Source: a virus | Length of the DNA stretch: 64,000 nt | Direction: 5' to 3' (one strand) | Virus record (IMG/VR): IMGVR_UViG_3300044799_000154 | Coordinates: 1 to 64,000 of that record | Made by a program: the position numbers and the translations under genes | In this document: piece by piece, positions 30,574 through 38,583 of the stretch | Position numbering within the stretch: the stretch's first letter is position 1 | Layout of the letters: the number at the start of each line of letters is the position of its first letter | The notes under the pieces: generated by a model | What the model was told of the DNA's origin: nothing | Databases searched by the model: none | What the model saw: only the letters and a program-made list of their open reading frames with translations

Positions 30574-30854
30574 GAAAGAAACAAAAACAAACACAGATAG
30601 GAAAAATAGATGCATCTATTGTAGACAATATAGATAATATTGGACAAGCTATTGAAGTAGCAAAGAAGGTTGATGAAGCTCAGAGAGCTTTCCCTATTGA
30701 GATTTTTGACAATAATAATGAAGAAGAAGATTTGCGAATGACAATTAAGTATGGTTTAGCACCATGGTTTCAGGAATACTTTGGAATCTCTGTTTATCCA
30801 GATGGTAAGGTTTCTTACAAGAAAACAAACCCCTCAAGAAGAGATAACCATTGA
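30570..30854 (+). CDS. Small helical protein ending in the tag
   Basis: 94 aa. Basic start, then amphipathic helices and an acidic patch (NNNEEED); the tag NPSRR at 87-91 lies three residues before the end. Overlaps the HD gene by TTGA. Confidence 0.6.
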   Translation: MRKKQKQTQIGKIDASIVDNIDNIGQAIEVAKKVDEAQRAFPIEIFDNNNEEEDLRMTIKYGLAPWFQEYFGISVYPDGKVSYKKTNPSRRDNH

Positions 30855-31477
30855 AGAATTTTGTAGAAGAAATTAAAGATAAGAAGCTTCGTAAAGCAGT
30901 AGAACTAATGCTAAAAGATTGGGAATATAAACTTAAATTCATCCCTGGTTCTATGACAGGAGTTCATCATGCTAAAGATGAAAGAATCAAAGGAGGACTT
31001 AGTAGACATATTGAGAAGGTTTGTTGGTTTATAACTAAGAGTGCAGAAGCTTTCAAGTTATCAGATGAAGATAAAGATATTCTTCTAGTCTGTGCTTATT
31101 TCCATGATATCAGTAAAGTCAGGGATACTAGAGTTCTAGAGAAGCTAATCTATTGGGGAAAGAAGATTCTAAGAAAAGTGGAAGTTGCTCGGGAAGTAAA
31201 AGATGGAGATAAACATCCATTTGAAAGTGCAAACATGGCTAGAAACTATTTAGCTAAAGCTGAAGTAGACACTTGCACAGTTGGTATTATTGTGAACATC
31301 ATTATCTGTCACATGAACCATTGGTATCCTAGATACCCTCTCCCAAAGACAGAAAGAGAGAAGATGTTTGCTCTTGCAGATTATATAGTCTCAAGAGAAG
31401 AATTTGATGTAAAAGAGAAATCGTGTCTCAAAGAACGATTGAGGAAAAGTTTTTGTAAAGCAAAGGGTTATCCATGA
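30851..31477 (+). CDS. HD-domain phosphohydrolase
   Basis: 208 aa, TTG start. LSRHIEKV (His53), YFHDISKV (His85-Asp86), and a later His/Asp pair (CHMNHW, ALADYIVS) follow the HD order H...HD...D. Such proteins cleave nucleotides or cyclic nucleotides using metal. Substrate not inferable. No tag. Confidence 0.85.
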   Translation: MKNFVEEIKDKKLRKAVELMLKDWEYKLKFIPGSMTGVHHAKDERIKGGLSRHIEKVCWFITKSAEAFKLSDEDKDILLVCAYFHDISKVRDTRVLEKLIYWGKKILRKVEVAREVKDGDKHPFESANMARNYLAKAEVDTCTVGIIVNIIICHMNHWYPRYPLPKTEREKMFALADYIVSREEFDVKEKSCLKERLRKSFCKAKGYP

Positions 31478-31803
31478 AGAAAACTCCAACATTTAATAAG
31501 CTCTGTCCCTTCTGTCCTCAAGTGACTTATGCTTATAAATACAAAACTTGGTGTGGATTATTAAGGCATGTTCATACTGAACATCTAAGGGTAATAACAA
31601 GAAGTAGAGGTTATGAGAATTCTTGGTACTTCAAAGGAGAAAAATGGAAGCAAGGTTCTCTAATTTATATTCGAGTCTATGATATTAAGTATTCCAAATA
31701 CCATGATATAGATATCAAATCTCCTGAAGAATGCGAGAAACTCCTAATGGCTTATGTAACGGACAACCCATCCTTTCGTCTCCTTAAGGAGTTGAAAAAA
31801 TGA
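31474..31803 (+). CDS. C2H2-type zinc-finger protein with tag
   Basis: 109 aa. LCPFCPQVTYAYKYKT, then LLRHVHTEH, gives C-x2-C...H-x3/4-H. A beta-rich second half follows, then tag NPSFR at 98-102. Confidence 0.7.
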   Translation: MKKTPTFNKLCPFCPQVTYAYKYKTWCGLLRHVHTEHLRVITRSRGYENSWYFKGEKWKQGSLIYIRVYDIKYSKYHDIDIKSPEECEKLLMAYVTDNPSFRLLKELKK

Positions 31804-32312
31804 GTGTTCAAGTTACTAAAGATATCTTAGAATTCTGGGATGAGAAATCCTTCAATCCTTCTTCACGTCATCAAAAACAAATAATTCCCAATCTAGAAAA
31901 TGTTATTTTAGAGAAAATAGAGAAAGAATTATTCTCGAAGTTTCCTGAACTTGTGGCAGGAAATGTTCAAGTAGAAGTACTAGATGATGTTCAACTTAAC
32001 ATGGTTAATATGTATATTAGTTGGAGAGTATGGATGCCAACAGCAGTTAAAGGAAAGATAGTAACGCTTGAAAATATGAAAAGTATTATAAAGATTCAAT
32101 TCTTTACTGACATATTAGAAAATAAACCCGTGGAATATTTCGCCACTCGTTTTGAAGAAGCTCTAGATATGATGGAAGAGCAGATGGATAAAGTTAAGTT
32201 TGAATTCTACAAGAAAGGAATAGACACAAAAGTTGTAGCACCTTATCTAAGAAAATATGCTAAAGGTAAAATTATTCAAGTCCCTATTAATAGCATGAAG
32301 GTCATACCATGA
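31800..32312 (+). CDS. Unrecognised 170-aa protein with N-terminal tag
   Basis: Tag NPSSR at 19-23, just after the C-terminal tag of the upstream gene. Then an alpha/beta domain with VQVEVLDDVQLNMVNMYISWRVW. No family recognised. Confidence 0.6.
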   Translation: MSVQVTKDILEFWDEKSFNPSSRHQKQIIPNLENVILEKIEKELFSKFPELVAGNVQVEVLDDVQLNMVNMYISWRVWMPTAVKGKIVTLENMKSIIKIQFFTDILENKPVEYFATRFEEALDMMEEQMDKVKFEFYKKGIDTKVVAPYLRKYAKGKIIQVPINSMKVIP

Positions 32313-32833
32313 GTGAAGATATCAATCCATCTAGAAAAGAACAAAAGCAGCATATCTATGAGGCTTATATTGATGGTTCTGGAGTTTGGATGGATGAGAA
32401 TGGAAAGCTACAAGAACCTCTATATGGATTCCTAATAACAAAGAAAGGATTTTTCATGGAACCAGACTCTATAATTAATAATCCTTATCCTCCTGTCATT
32501 GTTCAAGCTACAAATAAAACAACAAATAATCAAGCAGAATATCTAGCTTTGAAAGAACTTATTGAGTGGTTACCTGATAGTTCTGTTGTTAAAGTGTTCT
32601 CTGACTCTACTTTAGTTGTTGCTCAATTAGGAGGTCTCATCAAAGGAGTATATACGAAATGGGAATGCAGACATCCAGAATTGAAAGTACTCAAGGCTAA
32701 TATTGAAGCTAGAATTATAGAGAAGCAATTGGCTATTAATCTGGAATGGGTGCCGAGAGAAAAGAACAAGTTTGGTCTAATCCTTCAGAGAATAAATGAA
32801 CGAGCAGCTAACAAACGGAGAGGAAAGAAGTGA
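32309..32833 (+). CDS. RNase H-like protein with N-terminal tag
   Basis: 174 aa. YIDGSG (Asp22), NNQAEYLAL (Glu77) and FSDSTLV (Asp99) are three of the four RNase H carboxylates. The last motif reads WVPREKNKFG, where A-D usually follows the Asn, so the fourth acid appears missing. It would cleave RNA in RNA-DNA hybrids. INPSRK (6-10) is the tag with Lys for the final Arg; this is the only clearly recognised enzyme carrying one. Confidence 0.85.
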   Translation: MSEDINPSRKEQKQHIYEAYIDGSGVWMDENGKLQEPLYGFLITKKGFFMEPDSIINNPYPPVIVQATNKTTNNQAEYLALKELIEWLPDSSVVKVFSDSTLVVAQLGGLIKGVYTKWECRHPELKVLKANIEARIIEKQLAINLEWVPREKNKFGLILQRINERAANKRRGKK

Positions 32834-33039
32834 CAGAACCTCAGCTTCATCACCATGAGAAGAAGAAATATCCATGGAAGAAAGCTATGTTACCAATGAT
32901 AGGCAGAACTTGTTCAACTGCTGGATGGTTAGGCTTACTATATTTCTTAACATGGAATGAAAATGCAATAGGAATCATTCTTGCTATTGTTCTAATTATT
33001 TTAGGAGATTTCCTAGATGTCTACTCGTACTACTCTTAA
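32830..33039 (+). CDS. Small membrane protein
   Basis: 69 aa, GTG start overlapping the previous stop (GTGA). His/Lys-rich N-terminus and two hydrophobic segments (about 28-41 and 46-62). No tag. Confidence 0.55.
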   Translation: MTEPQLHHHEKKKYPWKKAMLPMIGRTCSTAGWLGLLYFLTWNENAIGIILAIVLIILGDFLDVYSYYS

Positions 33040-33244
33040 ACTAGAAAACTTGAATAATCCTTCGTGCAGGTACTCATTAAAATTAAATCCTAAAACTACT
33101 AAAGCTTTAGTTCCTGATGTTATTATGAATACCATAGTTGAAGCAGCTAAGGTCTCTGCTACTATAAGAGACTTGTATGTTCAAGAAATAATATCTGTTC
33201 CTAAAAAGGAATTCAATCCATCAAGACGTGATTCAAATTGTTAA
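33017..33244 (+). CDS. Small protein with tags at both ends
   Basis: 75 aa. NPSCR at 14-18 and NPSRR at 67-71, four residues before the end. Between them is a helical domain without cysteines, so dual tagging is not limited to zinc proteins. Confidence 0.65.
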   Translation: MSTRTTLKLENLNNPSCRYSLKLNPKTTKALVPDVIMNTIVEAAKVSATIRDLYVQEIISVPKKEFNPSRRDSNC

Positions 33245-33564
33245 ATCCATCCAAGAGAAATGAGAAAGCTAAGTTCCTAATCCATATTGGGAACGGCTTC
33301 ATAGTGGATTCATATTGCGTTAGACTTGATAAGCTAGAGCCTCCTATGTTTGGAGCAAATAGTCCTGAGGACTGGTTGATAGAGATATGCCATGATTATA
33401 TATATCAGAGAAATCCAACTGATTCTTGTTACTATAAATCTTTCATAGTTGAACTAGAAGTAAAATTAGTCACTAGAGATAAGAGATATGATAGTTCTTC
33501 AACTATAATTAAATTGAAAGAGAGAATCTTTGGAAACAGCAAATTAAAGATGTGGAAAAAATAA
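33238..33564 (+). CDS. Small alpha/beta protein with N-terminal tag, possibly frameshifted end
   Basis: 108 aa, TTG start. MLNPSKR (tag 3-7), then LIHIGNGFIVDSY and a strand pair. The annotated frame stops at 33564, but the next frame is open from 33513, codes a second tag and ends in an ATGA overlap with the next gene. The true C-terminus may therefore be there. Confidence 0.6.
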   Translation: MLNPSKRNEKAKFLIHIGNGFIVDSYCVRLDKLEPPMFGANSPEDWLIEICHDYIYQRNPTDSCYYKSFIVELEVKLVTRDKRYDSSSTIIKLKERIFGNSKLKMWKK

Positions 33565-33590
33565 ACCCTTCAAAGAGAGATAAACAATGA
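33513..33590 (+). other. Open frame coding a tag, reached only by frameshift
   Basis: In the frame minus one to the upstream gene, 25 codons end ...EKINPSKRDKQ and stop at TGA 33588-33590, overlapping the next ATG (33587). There is no good start upstream (GTG 33549 would give a 13-residue peptide). Either a programmed frameshift, an indel in the sequence, or a separate micro-ORF. Confidence 0.5.
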
Positions 33591-34267
33591 CATGGATATG
33601 TATCAGAAATATACCTCCAGATTTGTATGGAATAAATTTAGAGAAGTGGAAAAGAGAACAAACTAGAACTCTCTGGGTCAAAAGGGAAGTTCCCAATGAC
33701 CAACTTGAAGATTATGTTAAGAGAGGAGCTAGAGTTATTCAAACCAAAGACTTAACCACTATTCTAGAAGAACCTTCAACCAAATCTGATACTGCTGGAA
33801 AGATATTCAAAGATATTCTTATCAAAGACAGAGTTGATAATGAAATATATGCTGATTTATTGAAGAGCTTTGGATGGATTCCTAAACAGATTGGAAACCC
33901 CAATCTATCATACTATTCTGCATTAGATGAGCAGAAAGTTCAAGCTCATTTCATAGTTGTGGAGAAAGGAGTAAGAATAATCAAAACGGAAACGAGAATT
34001 GTTAGAGCAGGGTCACAAGAAATAGTTTACATCTTAGCTAAGAAAGAACCAATAAACGGTCTTATCTCAGTCTCCTATGTTCGTGGAGCAGAAGGGATAT
34101 ATAAATACGATTCAGCAACTCTCTGCCGTAGAGAAGAAACAAAGAAAGACATGGATGGCAATCCAGTAATTCTTGATAGGGCTAAGATTCCAGAAACTTA
34201 TAATTTGCCAAGGATACTAAATATAGATGAAGCTAGAATAAAGAAGAAAATCTTTGAGGATGATTAG
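33587..34267 (+). CDS. Unrecognised 226-aa protein
   Basis: An alpha/beta protein with no cysteine pattern and no tag. Segments such as AHFIVVEKGVRIIKTETRIV and ISVSYVRGAEGIYKYDS are beta-rich. It has the size of a structural or enzymatic protein, but I recognise nothing. Confidence 0.65.
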   Translation: MTWICIRNIPPDLYGINLEKWKREQTRTLWVKREVPNDQLEDYVKRGARVIQTKDLTTILEEPSTKSDTAGKIFKDILIKDRVDNEIYADLLKSFGWIPKQIGNPNLSYYSALDEQKVQAHFIVVEKGVRIIKTETRIVRAGSQEIVYILAKKEPINGLISVSYVRGAEGIYKYDSATLCRREETKKDMDGNPVILDRAKIPETYNLPRILNIDEARIKKKIFEDD

Positions 34268-34657
34268 ATGACCTATGCAGGATTGTCTTGGGGCAAACCT
34301 ATTTTTCAACCTTTAACCAAGCATTTGCGAATAGACCAAATAACAAAAACAGATACAGAGGCTTTCTTCAAAGCACTATCTAAAACAGGCAAAATTCAAG
34401 TAAAGATAAACTCCATAAACAAGGTAATTGCTATTCGGAAAGGATACTTACGAGAAGATATAGAGAATCCTTCTACTCGAACAGGTAAAGAGAACTTCTA
34501 TGAGATATCAGCCTCATTTCCTCTAAGTTTAGCTAAGAAAGCTGAAGTTGCTCAGTTGTTAGTTCAAGATATCCTTCTAGCTCAGACTCCTATAAAGGAG
34601 ATAGGAAGAGTAGAGAACAATAGGATGATAGTGTCATGGCGACTAAGAATAAAGTAA
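34268..34657 (+). CDS. Small protein with internal tag
   Basis: 129 aa. Tag NPSTR at 67-71, between an N-terminal alpha/beta part and a helical C-terminal part (SASFPLSLAKKAEVAQLL). ATG directly follows the previous stop. Confidence 0.6.
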   Translation: MTYAGLSWGKPIFQPLTKHLRIDQITKTDTEAFFKALSKTGKIQVKINSINKVIAIRKGYLREDIENPSTRTGKENFYEISASFPLSLAKKAEVAQLLVQDILLAQTPIKEIGRVENNRMIVSWRLRIK

Positions 34658-34887
34658 ATTCATGCAGAGGATGTAAATATAAAAAAATACAAGAGCTCTG
34701 TGGGCATTGTACAGAGAATCCATCTAGAAGAAAAGATAAAATAGAAGAGAAAACACCATGGGGATTAGAGATAGACGGAAAGATAAGGATATCAGTCCAA
34801 TCTGTGACAGTGCAACTAGCAGACCTGAAGATTCTTCAAACAAAGATGCACAGGGAACTGCTAAAATCATTGAAGCGAAGATATTGA
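34636..34887 (+). CDS. Four-Cys knuckle protein with tag
   Basis: 83 aa. C10RGC13...C22GHC25-TENPSRRK: the tag (28-32) directly follows a four-Cys knuckle of the CxxC...CxxCxxNP type, also seen at 42553 and 48939. The 3' half overlaps the next gene in another frame by about 130 bases. Confidence 0.6.
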   Translation: MATKNKVNSCRGCKYKKIQELCGHCTENPSRRKDKIEEKTPWGLEIDGKIRISVQSVTVQLADLKILQTKMHRELLKSLKRRY

Positions 34888-35468
34888 CTGAAGAAGTAAC
34901 ATATCCTTGTCCTAAATGTGGACATTACTACAAGCCATTCATGCATGACAGAGATGGTTTTGCTCTAATGCTCTGTGAGACCTGTAATTGTCAATATAAG
35001 ACATCTACTCGTGTATCTGCTAACTTTAGGAAATTCTGTCAGAAACTTGGTTCTGCTCCTAATAGAAGTCCAACATATTATACTTCTTCAGAAGGAGTTG
35101 TTCAAAGATTCTTGGTGAGCCAAGGATTGAAAGAAGGATTGGATTTCTTCCATAATGCAAGAGTTGGTCCGTTTATCAATGATAACAATCATAAAGTCTA
35201 TTTCTGGTGTGACTTTGTTATTCCCAAATATACTCTTGTCTTAGAAGCTTCTCCCCATATTTGGCACAAAATGTGGAATAGAGAACAAGCAGACAGTCGA
35301 AAAGAGTTATGCTTAGGTAACCTAGGATGGAAAGTAGTTAATCTTGATGAAAAGGACTTACATCAATTGAACAAGATACGCAAAGAGAAGAAGTATCCTA
35401 AGACTGAAAGAGTAAAAGAGATTTATGGAATATTTGGATGTGAGAAGAAGTATGTCAAATACCTTTAA
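34758..35468 (+). CDS. PD-(D/E)XK-like nuclease with zinc ribbon
   Basis: 236 aa. A ribbon (CPKCGHYY...CETCNC) leads into EGVVQRFLVSQGLKEGLDF, WCDFVIPKYTLVLEAS (Asp, then Glu-x-Ser) and LGWKVVNLDEKDL, the order seen in Vsr/DUF559-type endonuclease folds. It may cut or nick DNA. The start is uncertain because of the long overlap with the previous gene. No tag. Confidence 0.65.
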   Translation: MGIRDRRKDKDISPICDSATSRPEDSSNKDAQGTAKIIEAKILTEEVTYPCPKCGHYYKPFMHDRDGFALMLCETCNCQYKTSTRVSANFRKFCQKLGSAPNRSPTYYTSSEGVVQRFLVSQGLKEGLDFFHNARVGPFINDNNHKVYFWCDFVIPKYTLVLEASPHIWHKMWNREQADSRKELCLGNLGWKVVNLDEKDLHQLNKIRKEKKYPKTERVKEIYGIFGCEKKYVKYL

Positions 35469-35730
35469 CCCTTCTATGAGAAAACAACTAAGAAAGATTA
35501 TAGATAAAATAGAGATAACTTGGAGTTATCATCTTGCTCATCGGAATGCTCACCATAGAGGTAGACTTGCTAAATGTTATTCACTGCATATTATCTGCCA
35601 TTTGAAGAATTCCAAATGGAAGGATACTCATCTATATTTCTCAGACTTGGAATATAGTATGAAAGACCTCAAGAGAATGGAATATGAATTCACACAGATG
35701 AAAAAGTTCTTTGATGAGGTAGAACCATAA
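35452..35730 (+). CDS. Small helical protein with N-terminal tag
   Basis: 92 aa from ATG 35452 (an in-frame ATG at 35425 is less likely). Tag NPSMR at 6-10. The body is His-rich and helical (YHLAHRNAHHRGRLAKCYSLH). Function unknown. Confidence 0.6.
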   Translation: MSNTFNPSMRKQLRKIIDKIEITWSYHLAHRNAHHRGRLAKCYSLHIICHLKNSKWKDTHLYFSDLEYSMKDLKRMEYEFTQMKKFFDEVEP

Positions 35731-35927
35731 TGGCACATTATTTCAATCCTTCTGCTAGACACAACTTTCCAACTAAGCATCAAGAGAATAAGATGCTAGT
35801 AGTTTATTGTCGTTGTGGATTCATGATGAGCTATGACCTTTTCACAGATACCTTTGAATGTCAGAAATGTGGTCTACGTTGTACTCCTGAGGCTCTAACA
35901 AGCTTTATAAGGAAAAGATTTAAATAG
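35730..35927 (+). CDS. Zinc ribbon with N-terminal tag
   Basis: 65 aa. MAHYFNPSAR (tag 6-10), then YCRCGFMMSYDLFTDTFECQKCG, a clean ribbon. Last gene before the non-coding, LAGLIDADG-containing insert. Confidence 0.7.
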   Translation: MAHYFNPSARHNFPTKHQENKMLVVYCRCGFMMSYDLFTDTFECQKCGLRCTPEALTSFIRKRFK

Positions 35928-36033
35928 CAAGAGAAACAATAGATAAGTGAGGAAAGGAACAAGGTATCCAGCAAATTTATAACTATGATTAGTAAAAGCT
36001 GTATTGAGTTATAAACTTTGGTAAATAAAGAAT

Positions 36034-36160
36034 ACCTATAAGCCATGGAAGGACAACCGCAATCCTTTCGGTATTTAGGTCTGGAGACAGATAAAGGAAC
36101 ACGCTGTCTTCTATAAATCCTGTCTGGAAATGGCTGTAAGATGGGTGGCTGGAACGACCT
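36034..36160 (+). ncRNA. Candidate structured RNA upstream of the homing endonuclease
   Basis: The 269 bases between 35927 and 36197 code nothing. They hold nested complementarity: ACCTA/TAGGT (36034-36038 with 36076-36080) enclosing GGAAGGA/TCCTTTC (36047-36053 with 36063-36069), AGACAG/CTGTCT (36085-36090 with 36104-36109) and AGGTC/GACCT (36077-36081 with 36156-36160, mutually exclusive with the first). Its position before a LAGLIDADG gene suggests an intron or mobile RNA, but I find no convincing group I core. Confidence 0.4.
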
Positions 36161-36196
36161 CATTCTTTGTTCTTCTTTCCTCAATCTTATTTTTGA

Positions 36197-36610
36197 GTGG
36201 ATAAAAAAATGAAAGAAAAAGATGTTATTTATATTTCTGGAATAATAGATGGAGAAGGTTGTATTGGTATTTTTAAGGAAAATCCGAAAAGAAAACAACC
36301 AGTTCTTAGACCTTTGATTTCTATTACAAATTCTAATCATCAACTTCTAAAATATCTTCTAAAGAGACTTCCAAGAGTGAAACCAACCTTTTATAAACGA
36401 GATATCATTTTTCATAAAAATTGGACTTTAATATTCAGAAAACAAGAAATTGTAGAATCAATCTTGAAAGACATTCTCCCATTTTTAGTTGCCAAGAAGG
36501 AACAAGCAAATTTAGTTCTAAAATTCATCAATCTGAGAAAACAAAATAATAGATATTCACAAGAAGAATGGAAACTTTACACGAAAGTAAAAAATCTCAA
36601 CAATCTTTAA
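36197..36610 (+). CDS. LAGLIDADG-type homing endonuclease
   Basis: 137 aa, GTG start (ATG 36209 alternative). ISGIIDGEGCIGIF is the LAGLIDADG helix with its catalytic acid, and the remainder fits a single-motif enzyme that works as a homodimer. It would cut a specific site and promote its own spread. No tag; flanked by non-coding sequence on both sides. Confidence 0.85.
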   Translation: MDKKMKEKDVIYISGIIDGEGCIGIFKENPKRKQPVLRPLISITNSNHQLLKYLLKRLPRVKPTFYKRDIIFHKNWTLIFRKQEIVESILKDILPFLVAKKEQANLVLKFINLRKQNNRYSQEEWKLYTKVKNLNNL

Positions 36611-36635
36611 ATACCTGAGTTTTGATAGTTCTATT

Positions 36636-36652
36636 GGTGGAGAAAATCCACT
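36636..36652 (+). terminator. Short hairpin after the homing endonuclease
   Basis: GTGGA-GAAAA-TCCAC, a five-pair stem with a purine loop in a 66-base gap. No T tract, so it may instead be part of the structured element around the homing gene. Confidence 0.3.
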
Positions 36653-36676
36653 TGAATTGACTTGAGGTGAAATGAA

Positions 36677-37009
36677 ATGGAAAAGACGGAAATAGAATTG
36701 CTAGACTCAGAGAATACCTTAGTGAGAGTTTTTAGGTATCCTTCAGCAAAGATTACCAATGCTTCCTTTTGTGAAGATGGAAATGCCAACACTATTACTT
36801 TCTATTTTGATTCTTCATACATAAATGCTTTCACAAACAAAAGGGAAACCCGATGGTGTTATTATCTAGAAAGACTAAAGGATGACATCAAGAGAGCAGT
36901 ATCAGAAGGAGCAGATGTAACTCTTATAATAAGAAGATATGCTATGCGTACTTCTGGGCAGCAAGAAAAAGATATGCACGATTTTTGTGAAGATATCATT
37001 TTCAATTAA
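36677..37009 (+). CDS. Unrecognised 110-aa protein
   Basis: Beta-rich first half (TLVRVFRYPSAKITNASFCEDG, NTITFYFDSSY), then a helix and a strand. No tag, unlike most neighbours. A strong hairpin follows its stop directly. Confidence 0.6.
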   Translation: MEKTEIELLDSENTLVRVFRYPSAKITNASFCEDGNANTITFYFDSSYINAFTNKRETRWCYYLERLKDDIKRAVSEGADVTLIIRRYAMRTSGQQEKDMHDFCEDIIFN

Positions 37010-37045
37010 GACTATTCCTTAAAGAATAGTCAATTCCCTTTTTCT
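37010..37045 (+). terminator. Strong hairpin with T tract
   Basis: GACTATTC-CTTAAA-GAATAGTC, a perfect 8-bp stem (37010-37031), followed by CCCTTTTTCTTT. The best intrinsic-terminator-like structure in the window. Confidence 0.7.
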
Positions 37046-37081
37046 TTCAAAGCTTATATAGCTCAGTAGAGAGTATGTCTA

Positions 37082-37417
37082 ATGAGGATGTCATTGAAAT
37101 TAGAAGACGTTCTAATCCTTATTTCTGTTAAGATAGAGGAGATTAAAGCAACTTTACCAGATAATGGTAGAAGACTAGAATATAAGTGCTTCATCCTCAC
37201 ACAAGAGCAATGGAAAGTCCTTTGTAAAGATGTAACTTTTAAGAATGAGGCAGACCATGGAAATGCTAATCTTGGTGGTATCCCTGTCAAATTTGATGCT
37301 AATTTATCTGAGATGAAGATTGAATACTTTCAAACGGAGAAGCAAAGAAAGTATTTTCGATTGAAAAGGTCAAGAAAACATGACGTATCAGAAAAGAAGA
37401 TTCAATCCCAACTATAG
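37082..37417 (+). CDS. Unrecognised 111-aa protein
   Basis: First gene after the strong terminator. Alpha/beta with KCFILTQEQWKVLCKDV and a basic C-terminus. ATG 37088 is an alternative start. No tag. Confidence 0.55.
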   Translation: MRMSLKLEDVLILISVKIEEIKATLPDNGRRLEYKCFILTQEQWKVLCKDVTFKNEADHGNANLGGIPVKFDANLSEMKIEYFQTEKQRKYFRLKRSRKHDVSEKKIQSQL

Positions 37418-37769
37418 ATTCCCTCATCAGAGAACTGATGACAAGGTGTTGAAAAGTATAGCTCTAAGACAACCTAAGTTCCATTATCTTAGGAATCTAG
37501 AGAAAGTTGGTGGACTTGATGGAATGAGTCTTGACTTTGGAGTATGTTGGATATGTTGGATACGCATAACAGGAGAAGGATTGAACAATTGGAGAAAAGA
37601 ACCATTCTCTGAAAATCGAAGTCATTCTGGTATTTGTCCATTATGTTTACAGGAGAAATGGTCTGGACGAGTATGGTATCCTAAACGATTTGTAATGTAT
37701 ACAGAAATAGGTAATCCAAGTAGAAGAGATAATATAGCACCTGAGATGAGAAGTAAATGCTTGACTTAA
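37380..37769 (+). CDS. Zinc protein with two tags
   Basis: 129 aa. NPNYR at 9-13 is an Asn variant of the tag and NPSRR at 112-116 a canonical one. CWICWIRITG and CPLCLQEKW form a ribbon, with a Trp-rich spacer. Confidence 0.65.
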   Translation: MTYQKRRFNPNYRFPHQRTDDKVLKSIALRQPKFHYLRNLEKVGGLDGMSLDFGVCWICWIRITGEGLNNWRKEPFSENRSHSGICPLCLQEKWSGRVWYPKRFVMYTEIGNPSRRDNIAPEMRSKCLT

Positions 37770-38002
37770 TCTTGAATATCCTTGCTTTCCTTTTCTTGAC
37801 AATTCCATATTTCTTAGCAGCAATGGGAAAATGGAAAGGGGATTCGTACAAGTTCATTGGCTTCAATGTTATAGCTGGAATCTTAATGATTATTTACTTC
37901 ACATTTTGCTTCTTTAATCCAATACTAATTTTGCTCAATGTAATCTGGAGTGTTGGTGGAAGCATTCAAATGTTCAGAAAATGGAGAAGAAAAATAGAAT
38001 GA
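37757..38002 (+). CDS. Small membrane protein
   Basis: 81 aa, two or three hydrophobic segments (about 3-22, 35-52, 53-70) and a basic C-terminus. Starts within the end of the previous gene; ATGA overlap with the next. No tag. Confidence 0.6.
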   Translation: MLDLILNILAFLFLTIPYFLAAMGKWKGDSYKFIGFNVIAGILMIIYFTFCFFNPILILLNVIWSVGGSIQMFRKWRRKIE

Positions 38003-38583
38003 AAAAGAATGGAAGAATTCCTCGGAAATTCTATATAGCTCATAGCATTATAGAAAGGGAACATGTAAAAGGAATCTGTCTGAAATTACAAGCAATTGGA
38101 ATTGAGACTTTCAATCCTTTCTATCTGGCAGATGGTTCATGGAGACCTGAAAGACCAGAGATAAAGAGGATTGATGAAGGTAAGCTTGACCCATATTATA
38201 TCAAGAACAAATCAAAAGCAAATGGCATAGTAGAGGCAGATTTAAGATTGATAGAGGCAGCAGATGGCATCATTGCTTTCCTTAAATCTCCAAGTGTAGG
38301 AACTTCTATGGAAATATTCTTCTGCTCATACATTCTTCATAAACCAACTTTTGTTATAACTGAGAAAGCTTTCAAACATGCATGGGTTATGGCTCTAGCA
38401 ACTGAGAGATTTAAGAACTTAGATGATTTCATGAGATGGTATAAACGAACATATCCTGTTAGCTTTCCTAAAGTGGAAGTAGATGGAGCAATAAAATTGG
38501 AGAGTATTGAAGATGGAAGAGAAAGAGACGGAAAAGAAAGAGATGGAAGAGATAAGCAGACCTCTGATACCCATAGTAATTGA
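37999..38583 (+). CDS. Nucleoside 2-deoxyribosyltransferase-like protein
   Basis: 194 aa from ATG 37999. FYIAHSIIEREHVKGICLKLQAIGIETFNP, then VEADLRLIEAADGIIAFLKSPSVGTSMEI, match the NDT fold (nucleotide-binding strand, acidic residue, GT-x-x-E). Could process (deoxy)nucleosides with the RNR and MazG genes. A charged C-terminal tail overlaps the next gene. Confidence 0.75.
   Translation: MKKNGRIPRKFYIAHSIIEREHVKGICLKLQAIGIETFNPFYLADGSWRPERPEIKRIDEGKLDPYYIKNKSKANGIVEADLRLIEAADGIIAFLKSPSVGTSMEIFFCSYILHKPTFVITEKAFKHAWVMALATERFKNLDDFMRWYKRTYPVSFPKVEVDGAIKLESIEDGRERDGKERDGRDKQTSDTHSN

Noticed and set aside
36034-36160. Group I intron upstream of the LAGLIDADG gene
   Set aside because: No recognisable P7/S core and the flanking frames do not join into one gene; kept only as a structured RNA candidate.
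37050-37110. tRNA-like start (GCTTATATAGCTCAG) after the strong terminator
   Set aside because: The D-loop lacks GG, position 33 is not T, no T stem pairs, and the gene at 37082 starts within it.
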